From a virus, in the IMG/VR virus record IMGVR_UViG_3300020420_000009, positions 1 to 64,000 of that record: DNA of 64,000 nucleotides, one strand, 5' to 3'. Position 1 is the first letter of the stretch. Each line of letters starts with the position of its first letter. Positions 54,008-62,176 of this stretch are shown here, one piece after another. The translations under genes were made by a program, and so were the position numbers. Under the pieces are notes generated by a model. That model worked only from the letters and a program-made list of their open reading frames with translations. It was not told the DNA's origin and ran no database searches.

Positions 54008-55540
54008 ATGGAAATATTTGGGTTTGAAATAACTCGTAAGAAAGACGAGTTAAGAGTCAAGGAGACACAGACTGCAAAGTCATTTGTGCCTCCTGTTGAC
54101 GATGATGGCACTCCCGTCATTCAACAACAAGCTGGGTATATATCTGGCGGAGCATATGGTGCGTATGTTGATATGGAAGGTGGTATCAAGAATGAGGCAG
54201 AACTCATTCGTAGATACCGTGAGATATCATTAGTCCCCGAATGTGACTCTGCGATAGAAGATATCGTAAATGAGTGTATCACTGCTGATGTTTCAGATAA
54301 GATTGTGACACTCGATTTAAGAGATGTAAAACTCTCTGATAGTATCAAAACAAAGATACATAACGAGTTCAATCATATCTTATCCTTAATGAAGTTCAAT
54401 CAGAACTCTCATGAAATATTCAGAAAGTGGTATGTAGATGGAAGAATATACTTCCATAAGGTCGTTGATAGCAAACGACCTAATTTAGGTGTGGTAGATT
54501 TAAGAATCATTGACCCACTTAAGATAAAGAAGGTTAGGAATGTCGAGAAAGGTAAAGACCCTAAGACAGGTATAGAAAGAGTAGAGAAGATTGAAGAGTT
54601 CTATGTCTTTAACGACAAAGGATTTGACAAGTCTAGTGCAACAGACGGTAATGTCGTAAGAATTGCACCTGAGGCCGTCTCATACACTACTAGTGGCCTT
54701 CTAGACTACACAAAGAATGTTGTAGTCGGGTATCTGCATAAGGCATTGAAGACTGCAAACCAGTTATCAATGATGGAAGATGCACTTGTTATCTATAGGA
54801 TTTCAAGGGCTCCTGAAAGAAGAATCTTCTATATTGATGTTGGAAACTTGCCAAAGGCAAAAGCAGAACAATACTTATCAGATGTAATGAACAAGTATAG
54901 AAATAAACTTGTTTACAATGCACAGACAGGTGAAATCAAAGATGATAGAAAACACATGTCTATGCTTGAAGATTTTTGGTTGCCTAGAAGAGAAGGTGGT
55001 CGTGGAACAGAGATTACTACACTTCCAGGCGGACAGAACCTTGCAGATATTGACGATATAGAATACTTCAAGAAGAAACTATATCAGTCATTAAATGTGC
55101 CTGCAACGAGATTAGAAGCAGAAAATGGATTCAATATGGGTCGTGCTTCAGAAATCTCAAGAGACGAACTTAAATTTAATAAGTTCACTCAAAGATTACA
55201 GGCTAAGTTTGCAAGAACATTTATAGATATCCTTAAGACACAATTAGTTCTTAAGAATGTTGTAAATGGGGAGGAGTATGATAAGATAAAAGACTTCTTC
55301 TACTTTGATTTTGCAACTGACAACCATTTTACAGAGTTGAAAGATGCAGAAATTTTAAGAGAGAGGTTAGATACTCTCGGTGCAATAGGTGATTATGTAG
55401 GTAAATACTATTCAAATGAATATGTTAGAAAGTATATCCTACACCAGTCGGAAGACGAAATCAAAGTCATTGACCAACAGATACAAGACGAAGGTGGTGA
55501 CGAAGGTGGAGAAGAAGACGATAGCTTTGGAGGCTTTTAG
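54008..55540 (+). CDS. 20: gp20-like portal protein
   Basis: The 510-aa protein (T4: 524 aa) carries IRRYREISLVPECDSAIEDIVNE, WYVDGRIYFHKVVD, PERRIFYIDVGNLPKAKAEQYLSDVMNKYRNKLVYN and WLPRREGGRGTEITTLPGGQNLADI, highly conserved in portals of T4-like phages. The portal dodecamer starts head assembly and is the DNA gateway. Confidence 0.96.
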   Translation: MEIFGFEITRKKDELRVKETQTAKSFVPPVDDDGTPVIQQQAGYISGGAYGAYVDMEGGIKNEAELIRRYREISLVPECDSAIEDIVNECITADVSDKIVTLDLRDVKLSDSIKTKIHNEFNHILSLMKFNQNSHEIFRKWYVDGRIYFHKVVDSKRPNLGVVDLRIIDPLKIKKVRNVEKGKDPKTGIERVEKIEEFYVFNDKGFDKSSATDGNVVRIAPEAVSYTTSGLLDYTKNVVVGYLHKALKTANQLSMMEDALVIYRISRAPERRIFYIDVGNLPKAKAEQYLSDVMNKYRNKLVYNAQTGEIKDDRKHMSMLEDFWLPRREGGRGTEITTLPGGQNLADIDDIEYFKKKLYQSLNVPATRLEAENGFNMGRASEISRDELKFNKFTQRLQAKFARTFIDILKTQLVLKNVVNGEEYDKIKDFFYFDFATDNHFTELKDAEILRERLDTLGAIGDYVGKYYSNEYVRKYILHQSEDEIKVIDQQIQDEGGDEGGEEDDSFGGF

Positions 55541-55542
55541 AA

Positions 55543-55722
55543 ATGAGTAAGATAGCAGATAAGATAGTAGATAGTATAGAAGCAGGGAAACTTGAACAAG
55601 CAAAGAGTGAAATCTTTGACGGTATCAAGGAGAAAGCTGCAGAAACAGTAGACATGAAAAGAGTCGAACAGTCTGTGAATTGGATGAACAATAATACTAC
55701 TACAGGTGAAGTAGAAAAGTGA
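55543..55722 (+). CDS. 67: gp67-like prohead core protein (59 aa)
   Basis: MSKIADKIVDSIEAG then KLEQAKSEIFDGIKEKAAETVDMKR is the short helical style of gp67 (T4: LIEAIKSNDLVAARK.FAEAM). It is encoded right after gp20 and ends where gp68 begins, the T4 order 20-67-68-21. It shares its final bases with the GTG start of the next gene. Confidence 0.8.
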   Translation: MSKIADKIVDSIEAGKLEQAKSEIFDGIKEKAAETVDMKRVEQSVNWMNNNTTTGEVEK

Positions 55723-56012
55723 GAACCTTTTCTGAAATATCTCAAGAGTTGCATGAAGCAAAATTCATGATACCCTTGGGACACACAGAACTTAAAAGAG
55801 AAATCTTTTCGGTTGGTGGAGACAATATAAATATTGTATACACACAATGTGAAGAAGGTATAACAGTATTCTTAAACGGACAAGAAATACAAGAAACCTT
55901 CGAGGACGGAGAGTCCTTAAAAGTCGGTATGAATACAGTGAAGAATATGTTAAGAGACATGTCCGAAGAAGGTATATCGATAGAGGAAATAACAAATGAA
56001 ATTAATTTCTGA
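55719..56012 (+). CDS. 68: gp68-like prohead core protein
   Basis: The 97-aa product starts at GTG 55719, overlapping the gp67 TGA. It contains LHEAKFMIPLGHTELKREIFSVGGDNINIVYTQCEEGITVFLNGQEI, a compact alpha/beta protein located where T4 gp68 lies between gp67 and the protease gp21. Identity is by position; the sequence itself is divergent from T4 gp68. Confidence 0.65.
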   Translation: MRTFSEISQELHEAKFMIPLGHTELKREIFSVGGDNINIVYTQCEEGITVFLNGQEIQETFEDGESLKVGMNTVKNMLRDMSEEGISIEEITNEINF

Positions 56013-56649
56013 ATTTAATGACTACGGAGTTCAACCCGTAATAGTCGAAGAAAACGAGAACGGTAAAAAAGATTATTTTATCGAGGGTATCTTTATGCAA
56101 TCAGAGATTAAAAATCGAAATGGTCGTATATACCCAAAAGAAGTTATACAGAACGAAGTAAAAAGATATAATAAAGAGTTCGTTCAAAAAGATAGAGCAT
56201 TCGGAGAGTTAGGACACCCCGAAGGGCCAACAATCAATTTAGACAAAGTATCCCATTTAATTACGAAATTAGAAGAAGATGGAAACAATTTCGTTGGGAG
56301 AGCAAAGATTTTATCAACACCAAACGGTCAAATAGTAAAAAATTTGATAGACGATGGTGCCAAACTAGGTGTATCCTCTAGAGGTCTAGGTTCACTAGAA
56401 TCAAAAGGAAACGCACAGTATGTAAAAGACGATTTTCAACTTGCAACAGCAGGAGATATCGTCGCAGACCCCTCTGCACCTGAGGCTTTCGTAGAAGGCA
56501 TTATGGAAGGAGTAGAGTGGATATATGAAAACGGTAGATTGAAAGCATATGAAATCGACCAAATGCAGAAGGATTTAAAGTCTGCTAGGTTGCATAAACT
56601 TCAAGAAACCAAATTGAATCTATGGAAAAGGTTTGTTGAAAGCCTTTAG
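55996..56649 (+). CDS. 21: gp21-like prohead protease
   Basis: The 217-aa protein has the serine-protease motifs of T4 gp21: ELGHPEGPTINL with catalytic H74, and GAKLGVSSRGLGSLE with S127/S128. It matures the prohead by cleaving core and capsid precursors. It overlaps gp68 by 17 bases. Confidence 0.93.
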   Translation: MKLISEFNDYGVQPVIVEENENGKKDYFIEGIFMQSEIKNRNGRIYPKEVIQNEVKRYNKEFVQKDRAFGELGHPEGPTINLDKVSHLITKLEEDGNNFVGRAKILSTPNGQIVKNLIDDGAKLGVSSRGLGSLESKGNAQYVKDDFQLATAGDIVADPSAPEAFVEGIMEGVEWIYENGRLKAYEIDQMQKDLKSARLHKLQETKLNLWKRFVESL

Positions 56650-56651
56650 CA

Positions 56652-56659
56652 TATAAATA
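56652..56659 (+). promoter_or_regulatory. late promoter (TATAAATA) for gp22
   Basis: A perfect TATAAATA 28 nt before the gp22 ATG, followed by ACAGGAG. Confidence 0.7.
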
Positions 56660-56687
56660 AAAAAGTAATCATAAACAGGAGAAATTT

Positions 56688-58064
56688 ATGTCAGATTTAG
56701 AAAACCAAGTGGAAAACACCGAAGAAGTGCTTGACGAAGTTAAGCAACCTCATGACGGTGCAGAACAGGGCGATAAATCTGCTGTTAAACAAGGTTCATC
56801 CGATGCCGAGAAAATTGAATCCGGCAAGGCTGAAGTCGTCAAGCCTGAAGAAAATCCTGTTGACAAAGCCGTAGCATCTGTTAAAGCTGCTGAGAAAGCC
56901 CCTTCAAATGAAGGTGACGCTCAGAAGAAAGGTGCAGCACCTGCTGAAAAAGGTGACAAACTCAAAGAAGGAGAAGAGGAGTCTAAAGTAGACGAATCAA
57001 CTGTTTCCAAGATGGAAAATATCAAGGCAGTAGTCGACAAGATGAAAGGTCTCGACAAGGCAAGTATAAAAGAAATGCTTGCATCATTGTCAGAAGAGGA
57101 CGAAGAGGTCGATGAATCCTTGACTAAAGCAGAAGTCGCAAGAAAAGTAGTAGAAAGTTTAAAAGCAATGTCTCAAGAAGATGTCGCTAAATTCGTAGAA
57201 GGATACGGAATGGAAGACGAAGAAGAGGACGAAGATGAAGATGAAGAACATGAAGAGTCCAAAAATGTCAAAGAAGAATCCGTAGACGAAGAAACTTCTG
57301 CTGAACTCGAATCTTCCCTAGTAGAGATAGAAATAGATGACGACCTATCTAAAATCTCAGAAGCACTAGAACTATCAGAAGAGAATTCAGAAAAAGCAAA
57401 AACAATCTTCAAAGCTGCTGTCACAAGCAAAGTTGAAGAGATTAAAGAACAACTGGAATCTCAATATTCAGAAGAATTAAAAACCTCGGTAGAAAAAGTT
57501 AAAGGTGACCTTTCGGAAGCTGTAGACAAGTATCTATCATATGTTGCTGAGGAGTGGTCGAAAGAAAACGAACTCGCAATAGAAAGAGGTTTGAGGTCAG
57601 AAATGACAGAAAACTTTATCGAAGGATTAAAAACATTGTTCGTAGAACATTATGTTGAAGTTCCCGAAGATAAGTATAATGTTGTTGATGAACTCGCAAA
57701 TCGTCTCGAAGAGATGGAATCAAAACTCGACAACGAAGTCAGTAGAAATATGGACATCACAGAAGAGTTAGGTTCAATCAAGAGAGATAATGTTGTGAGA
57801 CAAGCAGGTGAAGACCTAACTGAATCACAACGAGAAAAATTGACATCACTATCTAAAGGGATAGACTTTACAGACGAAGCAGATTTCGAAGAGAAAGTTG
57901 CAGAAATCAAAGAAGCTTATTTCTCTGTAGACGGTGAGTCTATTGCCGAGGAAACCAAGCAAGAAGAAGGAACTGGAGACTTTGCTTCTAACGAAGAAAA
58001 AGTTTTAGACCCTTCAATTGCTAGGTATTCCGAAGCTTTAACTAAACTAAAACCATTAGGTTAA
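56688..58064 (+). CDS. 22: gp22-like scaffold (major prohead core) protein
   Basis: The 458-aa product is extremely acidic and helical, with runs of Glu and Asp (DEEEDEDEDEEHEES near residue 177) and a C-terminal half of coiled coil. T4 gp22 is 269 aa; marine relatives have long ones. It fills the prohead and is degraded by gp21. Gene order 21-22-23 supports the call. Confidence 0.85.
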   Translation: MSDLENQVENTEEVLDEVKQPHDGAEQGDKSAVKQGSSDAEKIESGKAEVVKPEENPVDKAVASVKAAEKAPSNEGDAQKKGAAPAEKGDKLKEGEEESKVDESTVSKMENIKAVVDKMKGLDKASIKEMLASLSEEDEEVDESLTKAEVARKVVESLKAMSQEDVAKFVEGYGMEDEEEDEDEDEEHEESKNVKEESVDEETSAELESSLVEIEIDDDLSKISEALELSEENSEKAKTIFKAAVTSKVEEIKEQLESQYSEELKTSVEKVKGDLSEAVDKYLSYVAEEWSKENELAIERGLRSEMTENFIEGLKTLFVEHYVEVPEDKYNVVDELANRLEEMESKLDNEVSRNMDITEELGSIKRDNVVRQAGEDLTESQREKLTSLSKGIDFTDEADFEEKVAEIKEAYFSVDGESIAEETKQEEGTGDFASNEEKVLDPSIARYSEALTKLKPLG

Positions 58065-58084
58065 TTTAAAGGGGAAACTGTAAA

Positions 58085-59389
58085 ATGTTTTTATCAGAAA
58101 ACTTACAAGAGAAGTGGGAGCCAATTCTAGAACACTCCGATTTACCAAAAATCGAAGACAACTACAAGAAGGCAGTCACAGCAGTAATACTTGAAAACCA
58201 AGAAAAAGCTCTAAACGAAGACAGAGCTGCTCTTGAGGAAGCTGCACCTTTAAACTCTACTGGTAGCTCAATATCTAACTGGGATCCGATTTTAATATCC
58301 CTAGTTCGAAGAGCTATGCCAAATCTCGTTGCTTACGACATTTGCGGTGTTCAACCAATGACAGGCCCTACAGGTCTTATCTTTGCTATGAAAGCAAGAT
58401 ACAATGACTACCCAACAGAAACAAGACTGAACAACTCAGAAGCTTTATTTAATGAAGCTCGTTCAGACTATTCAGGTAGTGCAGACCCAACAGCAGGCCC
58501 AGCAGGTTCCGACCCAATCGGTGACCCGTTTGATACATCTTCACCTTCATACTCAAGCACAACTGGTGCTGGTATGTCTACTGCATCAGCAGAGAGCTTA
58601 GGTGATGGAGCCTCAAACCATTTTGCACAGATGTCTTTCACTATTGAGAAAGCAACTGTCACAGCGAAATCAAGAGCACTCAAAGCAGAGTATACATTAG
58701 AATTAGCACAAGACCTCAAAGCAATCCACGGTCTTGATGCAGAATCAGAACTAGCAAATATTCTTTCATCAGAAATTCTTGCTGAAATCAACAGAGAAGT
58801 TGTAAGAAATGTTAATTTACAAGCTAAAACAGGTGCGTCAGCAACTGCTTCTAGTGGAACATTTAACTTAGATGTTGATGCAAACGGAAGATGGTCTGTA
58901 GAGAAATTCAAAGGTTTATTATTCCAAATTGAAAGAGAATCAAATGTAATTGCAAAAGAAACAAGAAGGGGTAAAGGAAACTTTATTCTTTGTTCTTCTG
59001 ATGTTGCATCTGCACTTTCAATGGCAGGCGTGTTAGATTACACTCCAGCTCTTAACACTAACATCAATGTTGATGACACAGGTAATACATTTGCTGGTGT
59101 CTTAAACGGAAGAGTAAAGGTCTACATTGACCCTTATGCATCTGTTGACTACATGACAGTTGGTTATAGAGGAAGTAATCCTTATGACGCAGGTATGTTC
59201 TATTGCCCATATGTTCCACTACAAATGGTGAGAGCAGTTGGCGAAAACACTTTCCAACCAAAAATCGGTTTCAAAACTAGATATGGTATGGTATCTAATC
59301 CATTCGTAGGTTCAACACCTTCTGACGGTTTAGCAAGTGCTGGAACAAACTTCTACTACAGAAAAATGGCTGTTAGCAATATTCTGTAA
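58085..59389 (+). CDS. 23: gp23-like major capsid protein
   Basis: The 434-aa protein contains SNWDPILISLVRRAMPNLVAYDICGVQPMTGPTGLIFAMK, AEYTLELAQDLKAIHGLDAESELANILS and KVYIDPYASVDYMTVGYRGSNPYDAGMFYCPYVPLQMVRA, unmistakable gp23 signatures. The N-terminal about 65 residues form the delta domain that gp21 removes. The Shine-Dalgarno is AAAGGGGA and a strong terminator follows. Confidence 0.97.
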   Translation: MFLSENLQEKWEPILEHSDLPKIEDNYKKAVTAVILENQEKALNEDRAALEEAAPLNSTGSSISNWDPILISLVRRAMPNLVAYDICGVQPMTGPTGLIFAMKARYNDYPTETRLNNSEALFNEARSDYSGSADPTAGPAGSDPIGDPFDTSSPSYSSTTGAGMSTASAESLGDGASNHFAQMSFTIEKATVTAKSRALKAEYTLELAQDLKAIHGLDAESELANILSSEILAEINREVVRNVNLQAKTGASATASSGTFNLDVDANGRWSVEKFKGLLFQIERESNVIAKETRRGKGNFILCSSDVASALSMAGVLDYTPALNTNINVDDTGNTFAGVLNGRVKVYIDPYASVDYMTVGYRGSNPYDAGMFYCPYVPLQMVRAVGENTFQPKIGFKTRYGMVSNPFVGSTPSDGLASAGTNFYYRKMAVSNIL

Positions 59390-59411
59390 TCGAATTCAAT
59401 TTCGAATTAAA

Positions 59412-59437
59412 AACCCTCCGATTGGAGGGTTTTTTTT
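59412..59437. terminator. bidirectional rho-independent terminator after gp23
   Basis: AACCCTCC (59412-59419) pairs with GGAGGGTT (59424-59431) over a 4-nt loop. A run of T follows on the plus strand, and A-rich bases precede it, so it also ends the leftward two-gene operon. Confidence 0.93.
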
Positions 59438-59543
59438 ATCTCAAATTTAACTTTTTGAGGGAGAGAACAATTTCTGTTAATTCGTCAATCTTCTCTTCTA
59501 CTCTTTTGATTTGATATTGAACTTCAAAAATTTCATTTTCCAT
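59436..59543 (-). CDS. tiny coiled-coil protein (35 aa)
   Basis: MENEIFEVQYQIKRVEEKI, continuing with DELTEIVLSLKKLNLR, is a single coiled-coil helix. AAGGAG lies 7 nt before the ATG. Its start is 1 base from the stop of the 73-aa gene on the same strand, so they form an operon. The stop lies within the terminator. Function unknown. Confidence 0.55.
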   Translation of the reverse strand: MENEIFEVQYQIKRVEEKIDELTEIVLSLKKLNLR

Positions 59544-59544
59544 A

Positions 59545-59766
59545 TTAACACTCCTTACCATATTCAAGAGTTTCACCTGTCATAGGGTCAAGACCTACAA
59601 ACTCAATTAAGAATCTAGTCTTAAGGTCTTCAACGAATCTCTTTTTGTTTTTTGTAAATTCATACCACCCGTCTTTGGTGATACCTTCTTCGAAGTCAAA
59701 GAACTTTTGAAGTCCTTCTTCGTATTTGTTTTCTGCATAAGCATTTGCAAGTTTGAAATAATTCAT
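59545..59766 (-). CDS. small early-type protein of unknown function (73 aa)
   Basis: The start at 59766 is set by a perfect AAGGAGGT Shine-Dalgarno; an earlier in-frame ATG at 59823 lies upstream of it and within the promoter region. The product (MNYFKLANAYAENKYEEGL, then DGWYEFTKNKKRF) is helical, with a C-terminal PMTGETLEYG. I recognise no family. It is read leftward against all neighbouring genes, from a sigma70-type promoter. Confidence 0.65.
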   Translation of the reverse strand: MNYFKLANAYAENKYEEGLQKFFDFEEGITKDGWYEFTKNKKRFVEDLKTRFLIEFVGLDPMTGETLEYGKEC

Positions 59767-59812
59767 TTTTACCTCCTTGGTTTTTTGTTTCATTTCTTTT
59801 TTCATCATGTAT

Positions 59813-59840
59813 ATTATACCCAATGTGCAAAAAATATCAA
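59813..59840 (-). promoter_or_regulatory. sigma70-type promoter for the leftward two-gene operon
   Basis: On the minus strand TTGATA (-35, at 59840-59835), a 16-nt spacer and TATAAT (-10, at 59818-59813). This is a host-type early promoter, unlike the late boxes nearby. Confidence 0.7.
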
Positions 59841-59931
59841 ATTTTTAAAAATCTATGGCACACAAATGTCACATAAGGGGTAGCAGTAGCAAGGGTTTTA
59901 TCTTAATGCCAAATAATCGGCCTTTTTTGGC

Positions 59932-59939
59932 TATAAATA
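59932..59939 (+). promoter_or_regulatory. late promoter (TATAAATA) before the 40-aa gene
   Basis: A perfect TATAAATA, with TATAAT at 59943-59948 directly after it, about 100 nt before the ATG. A structured leader follows. Confidence 0.6.
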
Positions 59940-59948
59940 TATTATAAT

Positions 59949-60033
59949 CGTTCATTCACTCTAAATGTAGCAGTGAACGGAAGTAGGCATGGGGCCGAAG
60001 GAACGCATTTTTGTTCAACATTTAAAAACGGAG
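59949..60033 (+). ncRNA. structured leader of the 40-aa protein gene
   Basis: CGTTCA (59949-59954) pairs with TGAACG (59974-59979). An alternative pairing is TTCACT with AGTGAA. A GGAAGTAGG..CCGAAGGAACGC segment follows, with a duplicated GAAG core. Recollected similar leaders in marine T4-like phages make this a conserved RNA candidate, but I could not check this. Confidence 0.4.
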
Positions 60034-60040
60034 AATGGAA

Positions 60041-60163
60041 ATGGCAAAACAAGATAAGGCTGACCTCAAGTTAGTATATCGTGGAACTCCTCACAATGGT
60101 GTTTCAGTTAAGTCCAAACCACTGGCCAAAGGTATATACCGTGGTCAGAAGTGGTCTGCTTAA
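60041..60163 (+). CDS. small YRG-motif protein, DUF4278-like (40 aa)
   Basis: The product is MAKQDKADLKLVYRGTPHNG, then VSVKSKPLAKGIYRGQKWSA. Two YRG motifs match the L.YRG..Y pattern of the DUF4278 family. GGAG lies 7 nt before this ATG; an in-frame ATG is 6 bases upstream. It is too short to judge function but is highly basic and likely well expressed. Confidence 0.6.
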   Translation: MAKQDKADLKLVYRGTPHNGVSVKSKPLAKGIYRGQKWSA

Positions 60164-60191
60164 TAACATATATACTATAGTCGAAAGGCAA

Positions 60192-60218
60192 GGGGGGTCT
60201 GGCATGTCAGATACCCCC
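60192..60218 (+). other. GGGGGT/ACCCCC hairpin between small genes
   Basis: GGGGGTCTG pairs with CAG-AT-ACCCCC (9 bp with a 2-nt bulge, 6-nt loop). It lacks a T tract, so processing or mRNA stabilisation is more likely than termination. Confidence 0.45.
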
Positions 60219-60261
60219 GTCTACTATTAACACACACATGCAAAACACACAGGAGAAAAAT

Positions 60262-60477
60262 ATGTCTCAAGGAAAATCAGGGTTCGAAATCAGAGCCGAC
60301 TTACTCAATCAAGCACAAGGTCTATTAGAAGGAAATATCTATAGAACCAATGAGGCGATTGGTATTCATAATGATAACTTTCCAAACGATAAGAAACCAT
60401 TAGGTGACCAGTTTGTGTCTACAGAAGAAGTAATATCTACTGCAAGACAGTTGAACGAGTTTGTAAACGAGAAATAA
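60262..60477 (+). CDS. small conserved protein of unknown function (71 aa)
   Basis: Starts MSQGKSGFEIRADLLNQAQGLLEGN and continues with VSTEEVISTARQLNEFVNEK. An earlier in-frame ATG at 60238 exists, but AGGAG 5-8 nt before 60262 fixes the start. Helical, with conserved style seen in marine T4-like phages next to gp23. Function unknown. Confidence 0.65.
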   Translation: MSQGKSGFEIRADLLNQAQGLLEGNIYRTNEAIGIHNDNFPNDKKPLGDQFVSTEEVISTARQLNEFVNEK

Positions 60478-60485
60478 CCTAAATA
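60478..60485 (+). promoter_or_regulatory. variant late promoter (CCTAAATA), leaderless spacing
   Basis: CCTAAATA ends 5 nt before the ATG at 60491 (gap GTTAT), no Shine-Dalgarno. Confidence 0.4.
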
Positions 60486-60490
60486 GTTAT

Positions 60491-61027
60491 ATGACAACTA
60501 TTAATAAATCATTATTAAGTAAGAATAATTTCAGACTTCTCATAGATAAAGTTCCAAATGTAGAATTTTTTGTGAAGTCTGTTAATATTCCAGGCCTTCA
60601 GTTTACTGAAACTGTTGCAGCTGCTGGTATTGGTTTAGATGCATTCTTTCCAGGCGATAAGATTTCGTTTGAAGCATTGAGTGTATCGTTTTTAGTTGAC
60701 GAAGATTTACAAAACTTCAAGGAAATATTTGACTGGATGGATTCTATTGTTCCAGTTTCAGACCCGTCTGATTTTAAACACTATGTGTCTGCAAAATCGA
60801 CAACTACAGGTGAATCAAGTGCAATTGATAATGACTTGAATCAGTATTCGGATATAACATTGGTCACAAATACTAATAAAAATATCCCTAATAAATACTT
60901 TAGATTCCATGATGCATTCCCTATATCCTTGAGTGGTATAGAATTGGAATCAGGTGCAGACGGTGAAACCGTCATTGCAACTGTGGAATTTAGATTTACA
61001 TATTACGACATAGAATCCACTTCCTAA
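60491..61027 (+). CDS. tail-tube-fold protein (gp3-position candidate)
   Basis: The 178-aa protein has the tube-type pattern NNFRLLIDKVPNVEFFVKSVNIPGL, then FFPGDKISFEALSVSFLVDEDLQNFKEIFDWMDSI. This resembles gp19 and gp54 of the same phage. In marine T4-like phages a tail completion protein named gp3 is often placed between gp23 and uvsY, so this could be that protein. The fold is supported; the T4 gene name is not certain. Confidence 0.6.
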   Translation: MTTINKSLLSKNNFRLLIDKVPNVEFFVKSVNIPGLQFTETVAAAGIGLDAFFPGDKISFEALSVSFLVDEDLQNFKEIFDWMDSIVPVSDPSDFKHYVSAKSTTTGESSAIDNDLNQYSDITLVTNTNKNIPNKYFRFHDAFPISLSGIELESGADGETVIATVEFRFTYYDIESTS

Positions 61028-61040
61028 AACCACACTTTTG

Positions 61041-61049
61041 TGATATAAT
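61041..61049 (+). promoter_or_regulatory. possible extended -10 promoter before uvsY
   Basis: TGATATAAT is an extended -10 (TG-n-TATAAT) ending 6 nt before the uvsY ATG; no clear -35 is present. If used, the mRNA would start at or near the ATG. Confidence 0.35.
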
Positions 61050-61055
61050 TATATT

Positions 61056-61499
61056 ATGACTTTAGAAGATTTAAAAGCAGAATGGAAAAGTGATTGTGAA
61101 ATTGACGATATCGAACTAGATAAGTCGTCTCTTGAAATCCCTAAACTACATGCAAAGTATTCAGAATATTTGACTGACGCTGTTGTTGCACAAAAAAATA
61201 TACAGTTTCAGTATAATACATTACTTAAAGACAAATGGTTATGGTTCAATGGTAAAATGGACGAAAACAGAATCAAAGAACTTGGTTGGTCAGACGACCC
61301 CTTTGACGGTCTTAAGATTATGAAAAACGATATGCAAGTATTTTTCAATGCAGATACAGACTTACAAAAATTATCTGCACAATTAGAACTTGCAAATATT
61401 AGAATAAACTTTCTCAAAGAGTGTATGCAAAATATCACTTGGAGACACCAAACAATTAAGAATACAATCGACTGGCGTAAGTTCATGGCGGGTTCATAA
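61056..61499 (+). CDS. uvsY: UvsY-like recombination mediator
   Basis: The 147-aa protein begins MTLEDLKAEWKSDCEIDDIELDKSSLEIPKLHAKY, aligned with T4 UvsY (MRLEDLQEELKKDVFID...KL..), and ends with a helical WRHQTIKNTIDWRKFMAGS like T4 IKHIQDMRAFEAG. UvsY loads UvsX onto gp32-coated ssDNA. It overlaps the next gene by 1 base. Confidence 0.85.
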   Translation: MTLEDLKAEWKSDCEIDDIELDKSSLEIPKLHAKYSEYLTDAVVAQKNIQFQYNTLLKDKWLWFNGKMDENRIKELGWSDDPFDGLKIMKNDMQVFFNADTDLQKLSAQLELANIRINFLKECMQNITWRHQTIKNTIDWRKFMAGS

Positions 61500-62176
61500 T
61501 GCTTTACAACAACTATTGCAGTATCACACCAAACTTTTTATCACAACAAGATATAGATTATATACATGGTTATTCAACTAATCTTGAAACTATAGATGCA
61601 AAGATTGGTTTTAAGAATGCAGATAGAGATTCACAGAGTGGTGACGGTAATACAGATAATAAAATAAGACAATCAACAAATAAATGGTTAGACCACAATG
61701 ACCCTAATTTTGACCAAGACTTAAAAAGAAAAATCTTTGACGGTATGATGGCTGCAAATCAAATGTCAGGTTGGAATTATGATATCAATGAAATGGAACA
61801 ATGGCAGTATACTTATTATAAACACCAACCCGATTTACCTACAGGTGATTTCTATACATGGCATACAGACGCAGGTGCAGAGCCATATCCAAATGGACAG
61901 ATAAGAAAGTTATCTGCTTCAATTCAATTGTCAGACCCAAATGATTATGAGGGTGGACATTTTCAGTGGATAGAAACTACAAGAGCTTTTGATAATTTAA
62001 AGTTTCAATCACAAATAATTCACTCAGACGACCTAGTTCAGACTGCACCTTTTAGTGGGAAAGAACTTGGTTCTCTATTGGTGTTCCCTTCATGGTTGCA
62101 CCACCAAGTGACACCCGTGACTAGAGGAGTCAGACAATCTCTAGTGATATGGAATACAGGATGGCCTCTGAAATAA
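61499..62176 (+). CDS. 2OG-Fe(II) oxygenase, PKHD/prolyl-hydroxylase type
   Basis: The 225-aa protein has FYTWHTDAG (iron ligands H and D), LSASIQLSDPNDYEGGHFQW, and LLVFPSWLHHQVTPVTRGVRQSLVIW with the distal His and 2OG-binding Arg. This is the PiuC/PKHD-type hydroxylase pattern common in marine T4-like phages. The substrate is unknown; a protein (possibly Pro) is likely. Its last bases overlap the uvsW start. Confidence 0.85.
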   Translation: MLYNNYCSITPNFLSQQDIDYIHGYSTNLETIDAKIGFKNADRDSQSGDGNTDNKIRQSTNKWLDHNDPNFDQDLKRKIFDGMMAANQMSGWNYDINEMEQWQYTYYKHQPDLPTGDFYTWHTDAGAEPYPNGQIRKLSASIQLSDPNDYEGGHFQWIETTRAFDNLKFQSQIIHSDDLVQTAPFSGKELGSLLVFPSWLHHQVTPVTRGVRQSLVIWNTGWPLK

